Source of the DNA: Rhododendron vialii
Taxonomy: Eukaryota; Streptophyta; Magnoliopsida; Ericales; Ericaceae
Reading direction: 5' to 3'
DNA length: 64,000 nucleotides
Assembly (NCBI RefSeq): GCF_030253575.1
Contig: NC_080560.1
Span: forward strand, 36,783,001 to 36,847,000
Below, in pieces: positions 11,579 to 22,300 of the stretch (positions are counted from its first letter, which is position 1; every line of letters begins with the position of its first letter). The notes beneath the pieces are model-generated. The model was not told where the DNA came from. It was given only the letters and a program-made list of their open reading frames with translations, and did not search any database. The translations under genes were made by a program, and so were the position numbers.

Positions 11579-14500
11579 ATGGGCTTCTTTTCTTTCCTCG
11601 GACGAGTCCTCTTCGCCTCTCTCTTCATCCTCTCAGCTTGGCTGATGTAAGCTCGCTCGCTCTCTCTCTCTCTCTCTCTCCATTTGTAGATACATTACAA
11701 TAACTGCGTAGGTCAGATCAGTTGTTTGCTATGTTGTCTGTACATGGTTACAAACACATACTGCTATCAGATCCAGCTCTTCTTAATCTCTCCATACATT
11801 GTTTGCTTATGAATCGCTCACCACTTGCCATAAATTAAAAATTCGAGCTACTGATCCGTTGGAAAAAATTAGGATGGTTATATTTTCGGATCCTTGAGCC
11901 CTTTGGTGTTTAAAGCTTGGAAATGTGGAAAGACTGGCCTGAGATGAGGCCAAATAGCTCTACAAGGTTGAGGTTTTGAAGGATTTTGATTTATCAGGTC
12001 TCCTTTTCTTCTTAGATTTGCTTGCCTCGTGTACACCGCTGTGGTTTATCCTCTACCGTGTGCTTAGAATGTTTTATGTTGATGATTTAGTTTATTTTAG
12101 GTCGTTTCGTATGCTGCATTTGCTGAATGAAGAGACTGAAGTTCGAGTATCTTTGGTTTTTTCTGTTTTGGGTAAATACAATTTCATTGAACCAAAGCAA
12201 CAAAGCTATGTCTAGCACTACGGCTGTAGCATACCCAAGATATCTCTTGAAAATACAGCAAAATATCTGTAGACATCTCGAGAAAATTCAACTTTGCTAA
12301 ATGCTAATGCATTTACCTTTCTTTGTTTAATTTGGGTTGCTGGGAATGCCATGTTAATTCAATAGCACTAATTCCAAATACAAGCTAGTTAGAAATGATT
12401 GGACTAAGATAATCACAAAGCAAGAGGAAAAATAAAATGAACATAGCAAAGGAAAATTGGAGAAATCAGGTCTGAGAAATTGGGAGGCATGATCACACTG
12501 TCCTACAGTCGTAGATCATTTGTACGTGAAGGTTCAATTGGACTACCGCGACTCCAAGATTCAACCCTGTCACTTGTAGCCTTCCTCATCTAGGGGTCAT
12601 GTCCACCAAGAGTTTATGAACCAAGTCTCAAACTGAGTTTTGAAAGTAATCGAAAGGGTATGAAATTATAAAGCTTTGTATGAGAGTTTGTTTAGAGCAC
12701 AAAGCAAGAAGTTTGGAAGAAGAAGATACTGGGACTTGTACCAGAAAATTGGTAAGGGACATACAACTGTTGGGATATTAATAAATATCTATTTAGCAAT
12801 TAATATTCAGGATCCAACGCATTCACATTGAAGAAGAAGTGGATTTTTCCCGATGGTATTTTTGGGATCCGACAGAATGCCCATGTGTACATGTGTAATG
12901 GGTGTATGTTTTGAAACTTCACCTTAAAGGTCATAAATTTTTAATATGCCCACTGTTTTCAACTTCTTAAAACTCATCCCAGTTGCAATATCTTACAAAA
13001 CTCGGCCCAGTTGCAATATCTTTCATTCAGTGTTGAAAACTAAGCTAAATGATTTAGGGGAAGGTAAGCAAAACTTGTTGAGATGTTGCTCTCTAAACTG
13101 CCACTTTACCACTTTACCACTTTTTTTGGTCCGCTGAACTCCAATTTTGACTTGGGATTTGGGACCTGTCCAAATGCGAAACCACCACACGCTGAGCAAG
13201 AATGCATTTAAACCATGTTGAAAGCAACCATTAATGCTGAACTTCTTTGCTTTTCATTCAATATCCATGGGTGGTTTTATCTGACAAGAAAGATAGGAAA
13301 GACAAAGAAATTCTGCTTTGGGATTTGATCAAGTAGAAGGTTCTATTGGAGATTGATATATAAATAATATCTTCTTCTATGTTATATGGACTCGTATATG
13401 GATGTCGGGAGTGGTTGAGGTTCTTCTAATTGACTAATTCTCATCTCAAGGATATGCGGAAACAACACATCATTCATATTCCTTAATGTATTGCTTTTAT
13501 TTACTAGTGTTAGATGGTGCTTACAAGGTACTCATAGCATGTTTGATGCATAATATAGGAGCTTAGTGAAAGTTCTATGGTAAACTTGGTTTATGAAATC
13601 CACTTCCTAGGTGAATCCTAGCTAAAAATGTCTGGCAGACCCCTATCCTTATTTGCGTGTCAAGTGTTCGACACATGTACTTCGTAGTTTATACATTTAG
13701 AAACTTCCATTAGCGTAAATCTTTTTCTTTTTTTCCCCATGTTATAGGTTGAATAAGTTCCACAAGAAGAGAGAAGTAGAGAATAGTTCTTTGAAGGTCT
13801 TTATTGAAGTGGTCAAACAGGCATGATTGTCTGAGTATGGAATCTACTTCTTAAAAGAAGGATGTGGACAAAAGAAGGATGTGGATGTCTTTGGAAATGT
13901 TGTTGTAAGCTTCTCCCTCGGACAATGGGTTTAGTGAATGTCTTCAAAGGGATCTTACATTTACCCCTATCAAGTGAATATAGAGCAATCCTTTTGGGTT
14001 TCTGAGATTTCTTACCTCCCATCTATTTAAAAATCACTACATTTGGAATGGCAAGATGGTTGAAAGGAATCAATCTCCCGCTGCATGGAATTGGTAAATT
14101 GATTAAGTTACTTCAGGATATGCAGATTCATGAAGCAGAATCCTATAGTAGTTCTATTGCTGAAGTATGTTAGAATGGAGAATTAAAGTAACAACCCTTC
14201 CTAGGGCTTTTGTTTTCGTGATTGCTTATCCCATTTTTTTTCTATTCATCCTCTTTATTTTGCTTACATACCTTATCTTTTTGTTGGAGCTTGTTTCTCA
14301 AGCTTTGGGTTTTAGGCCATATCCATGGTCTCCATTAGCTCCCCTCTGTGTTGCTTTTCTTGTAGCTTGTATTGTTAAAGTTTACTATTTCTGTTGATTT
14401 ATCTTTTGGTAATTTATGGTTCCCTTTGTTTACGTGGCATGCATCCGCGTAGGTTCAATGATTTTGGTACTGATGGTGGGCCTGCAGCGAAGGAGTTAGC

Positions 14501-15197
14501 TCCCAAGTTAGCCGTTGTCGAAAAATATCTTACTTCTAAGCTAGGGGAAGGGGCACTGAAGATTGATGTGAGGCTTTTGTTTTCATCTTTGGTTTTCTTA
14601 TTCTATCATGAAGTGAAGATGTTTTCTAGCATCTTGCTTTGAACATAGTTTACTAACTTTGAGGTTCTTTTATTCAGGTTAGGCATTTCGTTGCGGCCTC
14701 TATATTTCTAAAGGGGCTTGGTGGCTTTCTATTTGTTTTTGGCAGTTCCCTCGGTGCTTACCTACTGGTTAGGATTATATGCCTTCCCAAAATTTTGTCT
14801 TTCAACTATTTATCAGTACACAATTTGGATAGATTTGCCTTCAGCCCTCTTCTGATTATTTATTTATTTATTGCTAATCATATTTTAATTCTCTTCCTCT
14901 ATATTTGTCTAGTTGTACCACTTGGCCTATACCACTCCACTATTGCATGACTTCTACAACTATAACTATGGCGAGCCAGAATTTTCTGCCCTCCTACAGG
15001 AGTTCTTGCAGGTTTGGTTTCATACCGGATTTGTTTATTCTCTTATGCGCTGAAGTTAACTTCTTTTAACTTCATTTAACCGCATTTCTTTGCAGTGCAT
15101 TGCACTTTTTGGTGCATTGATCTTCTTCCTTGGGATGAAGTACTCAATTCCGAGGAAACAACTCAAAAGGAAGATCCCCAAAACAAAGACAGTTTAG
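11579..15197 (+). CDS. HR-like lesion-inducer family protein, copy B (5 exons)
   Basis: Second HRLI paralogue. Exons: 11579-11646, 14453-14567, 14678-14767, 14913-15011, 15096-15197; GT-AG, in frame, 157 residues. The N-terminus MGFFSFLGRVLFASLFILSAW and the motifs FGTDGGPAAKELAPKL, KGLGGFLFVFGSSLGAYLL and HDFYNYNYG mark the family. Hydrophobic stretches lie at about residues 5-21, 65-91 and 125-138. The tail ends KTKTV, again a KxKxx-like pattern (ER retention is inference). The first four exons match copy A exactly in length (68/115/90/99) but the proteins are only about half identical, so this is an old duplication. At the exon 1-2 junction it has Met where copy A has Glu. Intron 1 is 2.8 kb; (CT)n tracts flank exon 1. 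The next gene, ARP9, starts 1.1 kb downstream on the same strand. Confidence 0.94.
11647..14452 (+). other. Intron 1 of HRLI-B
   Basis: A 2.8-kb intron opening with a (CT)n tract (about 11655-11680). Retention would stop translation at once (TAA at 11648). No coding exon or confident transposon was recognised; the open frame at 14167-14397 is hydrophobic low-complexity chance sequence. Confidence 0.6.
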
Positions 15198-16078
15198 ATA
15201 CATCAAAGACACGGTAGTTGAAGGTAGGTTATTTGGCTGGTGTTCAAATCATGACCGGAAGTGGCTGCCCTGCAGTGTCAGCTCTTGCATTGTTGATTTT
15301 GTTTTGAAGTCCTTTAGTGTAGAAATTTGAAGTTGTAATCGTCTTTCGTTTTCCTGGAGTTGTTTTTTAGCCAAACAAGTTGTGATCTTTATTCCTTGTC
15401 AAGGTTGTGGCCAAGCTTTATGAACAAGTAGTTGGATTGCTTAGGGTAGCAAAAATATTAGTAGTTTATTTTTTGGGAAAAGTATGTTACAAGTACATGT
15501 CTAATTGCTGGATTATGGTGATTTGCTCTGATGTTTGTTGCAAGTACGATTTTTTTCACGTGTCCCTTGCTATTTGATGCAGTTAATTTTCTGCAGAGAT
15601 GTTTTTTTCGTACAAATTTTGTGAAATATAACTATTCGAATCCATATTGTGGATTCGATGTAAAACTTCCAAATAGTAGTCTGGAGAGACTGGGAATGAG
15701 GAATGGAGGGAGCTAATCCTAGTCAACCTAGATCTTTGCGTCTCTTCAGACTCTTCTTGTCTTAAATTTTACCTTGAAAAAGGGTTTATGGCCTATTAAT
15801 CAAGGCATTGCTTTGAGATAAAAAGAGAAAAAAAATTGATCTCGAATATAAATTCTCCAGAACGAAAGATCTAACCACTCTAAAAGGTGTTTAAGAACAT
15901 ACAATAACTAAAAAAGTCATTTGTTTTGAAACACTTTCAACAAGCTCCGAAGAAAATAGTTGGATTAATTGTGGCTGCAAACTTCAACCTTGTGGAACCC
16001 CGGGGTCTGCAATGCACAATATGGGCTGTCTGTTCGGCCATTCGACGGTTTAGATATCATCGGTAAACTCCAAATGTG
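15198..16078. other. Intergenic region between HRLI-B and ARP9
   Basis: Contains the 3' end of HRLI-B and the distal upstream region of ARP9. No gene or transposon recognised. Confidence 0.4.
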
Positions 16079-16170
16079 TGACCGCATTCTTATACCATGT
16101 GGCCGCCAACTTTAACAGTTTGGCCGCAAAATTTTACAAGTGGCCGCACTTTTTTACAATTGGCCGCGAA
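16079..16170 (+). promoter_or_regulatory. Five TGRCCGC repeats at 20-21-bp spacing upstream of ARP9
   Basis: TGACCGC at 16079 and TGGCCGC at 16100, 16121, 16141 and 16161 recur with spacings of 21, 21, 20 and 20 bp, i.e. about two DNA turns, 160-250 bp before the ARP9 start codon. The sequence between copies is AT-rich and similar (ACTTT/ATTTTACAA type). This looks like a short tandem array able to bind a factor on one face of the helix. Binding is inference; the repeats are directly visible. Confidence 0.6.
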
Positions 16171-16325
16171 CTTGAAATTGTTACTACTATTTAGACACGA
16201 AACTGAAGTGATCTTTAAAACCTTGTTTCCTTTTTCCTCCTCGTTTCTCCCCTTCTACCTTCGACACACATCTCTTCTTAACAAATCTCTCTCTCTCTCA
16301 CACACACACACACATCGTATGAAAA

Positions 16326-19300
16326 ATGTCGGCTTCAGCTCCTTATCTACACTATCAAGACTACCTAAAGACAGCAGTTGCTTCTCAACTCCTCTCCGAA
16401 AGAGGCTCCAATCTCGTCGTCATCAATCCAGGTCCCCCTAAAAACCCTAACCCTAACCCCTCTGCTTTGTATCGTTTTTTCCCCCTACGTACATGCATTG
16501 GTATATGTTAAGATTATGCAATTCATTATTCATGGTTATGCCTTTTTGTTTGTGTTACTGTTAGGTTCTGCAAACATCCGGATAGGTCTAGCTCAACAGG
16601 ACGTTCCTTTCAACATCCCTCACTGCATTGCTCGACGCACCACTGGAGCCAACCAAGCTCCTAAAAAGATAGTGCAAGATCAGGTTGAGTACTACTTGCT
16701 ATTCTCAAATCCATGAACCCCTTTATTCCCATTGCTAGAAGTTTTAAAACTGGGTTTCCGGTTTAGGCCTGTTGAGTTGTCGGGAAAGGAAAGTAAGAAT
16801 ATATCTTGCAATTTATTTAGAGTTCAGTTGGCCTAGAAGTTGTGGGATTGCGTTGTTTCAATTCCACTGCTAGGGCCCCGTTCAGTTGTTGGGAAAGGAA
16901 AGTGAAGTACGAGAATGTCCAACTTTTATGCGTATCTCATGTGTTCAGTTGGACTAGAACTTACTCATGTGTTCAGTTGGACTAGAACTTACGGGTTTCC
17001 TGTTTAGGCCCATCAAGTTGTTGGGAAAGGGACGTACAAATATATCTCGTAATTTGTTTAGTGTTCAGTTGGCCTAGAACTTTTGGGATTGTGTCTTTTC
17101 ACTTCCACTTCTAGCTAGGAAAAGGAAAGTGAAGTACAAGAATGTCTAACAGCTCTGCATATTTCATATCTTCAGTTAGCTGGAAAATCGCGGTACCCAC
17201 GTCTCGAACTTTATCTCTAGGATTAGTGCTCTCTCAAAACTTGTACCTGTGAAAAACACAAAAATTTGTCTTGCAGAACACAAGATTTTGCAGGAATCGT
17301 GTTTTTAAGCTGGTTTTCGCACAGTTAAACTACTGCATTTCACCTTGCTCACAAATTTCTTTCAAATGATCGCATAAGAGAAAATATATTTTTTCGCTAT
17401 GTTGTACTAAAAGTTTTCTCAGGAACAATTTTCCACATCGAGTCGCTTGAAAGTTATTATGCATTTTGCACTTTGTTACGATTCTTTCTTTAAATGAATA
17501 TGGAAAGAAAAAATAAGTTTCCATTTCCTCTACTTTTCACAAGAATGACTTTCCTGCACAAATTCTTGACAGCTGATCATATTACTTAGAAATTTATTTG
17601 GTACAATTTTTTGACTACTCTTGTTTCCCATGGTTTTTCAGTTGCTTAATTCTCAGGTTACCACAGCTCAACACGTGGAGCGTGAGAAGGCTTATGATAG
17701 TGTATGTGAATGCCTGTTGTTTACGGTTTCTCTGACAAGGTAGTAGATTTCCAAGCAATTAGTGCATATTAGGTTTGTTTAATTGTGCATTTTGTTTCTC
17801 AGATTGCATCACTGTTGAAGATTCCTTTCTTAGATGAAGAGGTTGCAAACAACTCATTCACACGGAAGGTACATGGTGCTTGATTAGTCCATTATTTATG
17901 TTAGTTTAATCTTATTATTCGGGCTTGTTGGATTAAGAAATATGTAGTCCTGACATCTTAGATATGTAAAATTTCTCTTTTCCTCAACAAAGAAATTGCA
18001 TTGGGTTTCCAGACTTGCCCAACTCTTTCACAATGTCACAAATCATAATGCTGTTTCTACTTATCAAAAAAAACAAAGACAAAAACAAATTATAATGTGT
18101 TTTCTAGGCTCACCCACATCGTTTCAATTACAACTTATTTCTGTCAAACAACTACCTCGGATTCTTCAGCCTTTACCCTCAGTTCTTAACAAGTAGGAAC
18201 TTAATTTAAAAATGCGTGGTTACACTATGCGTTTCAAGTATGGTAACGTAAAGAACTTAGACCTCGGATTGGAGCGCCAAATGTTGCCTAAGCTTGTTCT
18301 TTAGGATACTCAACTTTTTTTTTGATAGACTAGGATAGTCAACTTTGGAGCGCTTGTTGATGGCGAGTTGGTGATTAACAATTTCTAATGGCTTTTCGAA
18401 TCCCTGAAAGAATGTCTCACATATGTACAAGTGATATTGAGCCTAAAACTACCTAGTTGCAACTTAAACCAGAGATTTCTTGGTATTGTCAAGCCTTGAA
18501 ATAGTCTAACGTGCTATGCTTGACGGCTTAAAATTGTCAACCGACCACCAACACTTCTCTTTTTTGGACAGTCTGGTTGGCCAGGCTTATCTCCTTGCTA
18601 ACTCTGCATGCTGGGCTTCTTATAGCAGCGCATAGGTGAACTATGTGCCCAAATGAAGCTGTTGAAGTCTCTAGTCTCAAAGATACATTCCTACTAGATC
18701 CTTCTTTGGAAGGTCAGGGGGTTGTATCACTTGACAAAAATGGTTGACCAAACTTGCGATTGATTATCCCTAACTAGCTTAGATGTCTTATAAGGTCTAA
18801 GTCTTGATGCGCAGTGTCTTTACGTAAGAGATTATGGTTCTCTTGTTCCTTCCATCATCCTTGATGATTGAAGCCTATCAAGCCTCCCGTTCTTCCTGTG
18901 TTATTGAAATCTTCAAGATGGTCTTTATAATTGGAGGTTGTTTAAAGTTTGGGAAATGATTTTCGCACTCCCTTTTTACAATCTGCTCTCCCTTCATTGT
19001 CTTTATCCACATGAATTTACAGTTTTGCCCTTGGACGTGTTAAAAAATGTATTGAGAAAAGGGCAAAACCGTAAATTCATGTGGATAAAGACAAAAAAGG
19101 AAGTGTAGATTGTAAAAAGGGGAGTGTGATAAAGGCTGTGCTACACAATTATGATAATACCAGGCCGTTCAAAAAAAAATTATGATAATGTCAGCTTTGT
19201 GTAGTCTGGCACTTTGATGTCGAATGTTGTTTGCTAGAGGGAGCAATTTTTTATTGGGGGTCTTTTTTTATTTGCTCTTCAATTAGTAATGTCAGTTGTC

Positions 19301-22300
19301 AAAGTCAGTTTAGAGATGTAAAAAATGAAATCTAGGTTCTGAAGGCAATTTTGATTCACCCTACTCCCTAGTCGGGAGTCTGATGTTGCTAGTCGGGAGT
19401 CTGAGGTTATTCTTATTTGCTTTTGTTTTTAAAGCTGTTCTTTTCCTGCTCCCTGCTTGCTCGCTTCCTTCTTATCTTTTTTTTCTTCCCTAATTAGGGA
19501 CGATCTGGCTGGAGATATTCGGGATTACATTTTGTGGTTAATGTTGTTTGCACTTGATATCGCTGTAGGGATGAAATTAAACTAGAAGATGAGTTAATCC
19601 TGGATATGAAAGTTGGAGGGAATTGGAATCATAATTGTTTGATGTTAGTAGATTAAAATAGGACATATGAGATGTAAAATGATTACCAATAGAAAAGTTA
19701 TGTAGTGAAGATGTAGAGAATGAACCATGACATGCTAAAAACATGAACAAAACTTTCTATGTAGATTTATTTTGTTAAGAAAGATGGACAGATGAAGGAG
19801 GATGTATTTCATGAATCGAACTAGGTTGGCTCAAGTGGAGGTGTACTTTCAAAATTGGACGAAGAATAAGTAGAACAACTGTAAAACCAGTACTGCTTTA
19901 CGCGGTAAATGTTGAGCAACCAAGAAACAACATATACACAGAATGCGTAGAGCTTAGATGAGGATGTTTCATGGATATGCGGTAAGACTAGAAGAGATCG
20001 AGTTAGAGATGAAATAGTCGCGAAATGGTGAGGGCAGTGGCAATTGAAGATAAGAGAGAGTTGACTAGGGTATTTCGGAAAATTGGAGAAAGATCAATAA
20101 ATGTGACAGTTAGGAAGAGTGGTATGATTACTCTTAATAGAAAGGCCACAGAGGGAAGGACCTGGATAGAGATGTTGAAAGAAGACATGAATTGGTTTAA
20201 TTGTTCTTCACGCAGAGGCGTTGACAGTGTGGAATTGATTCATTCAGACAACCCCCATTCGTCTAGACAGAGAGCAACTTTTTTCCCTTAATACAGCAGA
20301 CAGATACTTTTTCTCCTTTTGTTGTTCTCTTTCCTGGCTTCTTAGAAGTATAGATGTCAAGGTATCATATCATACTGAATAATGTATTGGTCTGTGGCTT
20401 TTGCAAAATTTCAGGGCTGTTCAAATTTCCAAGTCAGTAGAGTTTTTAAATTTCCTAGTAAGCGGTTTTGAGGAAAGGAGAATAAATGTTCCCTATGAAT
20501 GTACAAACTAACAAATTTCTCTTGCAGATGGGGCGTGCTGATGGATACGCTAATACCCCGCAGAGCAACAGGAAGGAGATTGCATTCACTTGGACCAATG
20601 TGCTTGAGAAGAAACTTGATTCATCTTCAACATTACGTAATAGACTCTGGCTCTCCTAATGCTTGTTCTGTTCTGTCTACATATAAGCAAACGCCCACCT
20701 AATGAAGATGATTTATATAAATTATCCCTACAAATCTAAAGCCACATAAATATTTTTTCTCAGATTGTTAATTACATTGTTAAAGAACGAGAATAAAACA
20801 ATCAACACACCAATCATAATCCTCTAGAACTATCGTGATAGAGTTTAATTGTGTAAGGGTTACTTGTGTTGATGGGTATTGCGGAGAAGAGAGCAAGAGA
20901 ATGTTGTAAATTTAAATGTGTAGTGATGTGTTAATGGGTATTGCAGAAAAGTGAGAAGAGAGGTTCCAAAAATGTAGAGAATTTTTCCTTTTCTCATTAA
21001 AAGACATATGGAGAAATGGTGATTAGGAATATTACCAAAAAAATGAGGATACATACAAAAGGTAGATTTGGTTGAGAAAAGGTGATTCTGTTTTTCTTTT
21101 TGTGAATCTTTTTTTCTCACACGGCCGTAATCTTAATAAAAAGAAGTGATCCCATGCCTGGAGAGGTTGCTCTCTTTTGTATGCTTAGACATTCTAAAAA
21201 AAAGACACCGCTCTGTTTTAGTGTATAGATATCTTGCAGAAGTAGCTGATTTGTAACTTTCTTTTGTTGGATTGCATTTGTTTATCAAATTGCATTGATA
21301 GTACTTTTTGTGCTATTTTTTAGGGCAGTACGTGTGACAGTTCTTGGTAACTCGTGATACAAGATAAACATATGGAGTCAAGTTGAACGTAGTTAGAATT
21401 TATTAATATTGCCAATGTGAATCTAAATGTATGAGTTGGAGCGCCAGGATGGAGATTGGTTACTATAGGAATTTGAAGCTCTGACCTCTTAAGAATTCCT
21501 ATTTCTTTCCCTCCAAATGCATCACATCACGCAATGGAATGATATCTCCAGCCTTCCTCTAACAGCCCAAGGGTAGCCCCCACTTCAATGTAACAAAAAT
21601 CCGTTATAGAATGAGGCATTACCAACTCAACCTAAAAAATTCGCCATAACTTTCTAACCACCTCACCACATAGGAGATGGCGGCTAGCCCTCTTCTTTTC
21701 CTTCTTATATCTGTACATCCCTCTACAGGATTGATTTCACCCAGTCTTTTTGGAAGACAATTGAACCCACTACAGCAGGGAGAAAACATCAGCACCAAGA
21801 AGACTAGAAGAGTATGTAGTAGGCTAGTAGCAGTAATAGAAGAGAGAACAGGAGAGCACCGTTTGTCCTTTATGGACTAGTGTTTCTTCGTAGGAAATGG
21901 TTATAGTGGGACACATCTTCATCTGACAACTGAACACACCTACAAGAAAGAAACAAATTTTGTTTCCCTTGAGCGTAAAGCCGTAATTCTGATGTCTCAA
22001 GTGGAAAGTCAATTACTTGATTGCGTGACTAGCATGTGGCTATGAAGTTAATGTGGACAACCCCCACATCATAGACTCGAAAAGAGAAATTATCTCGATC
22101 AAGAAAAAATGAACAATTAGATAAGAGAAGAGTAACCCTTGATCAAGTATTTGGTAACTTGTCTTAAATTTTTAGCATGATATATGATGCACGTTACAAG
22201 CATGCGAATCAAGACTGTCTGGTTTCACAATAGAATTGTTCAAAAATACACACCTCGATTAAATGTCTTATTAGCTAAAAAACAGTTGTGATGAACTACT

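Noticed and set aside
14167-14397. Hydrophobic 76-codon frame that could be a membrane peptide
   Set aside because: It sits in HRLI-B intron 1 just before exon 2 and reflects T-rich intron sequence.
16319-16441. Using the ATG at 16319 as the ARP9 start
   Set aside because: It is out of frame with the actin-related sequence and ends in intron 1 sequence.
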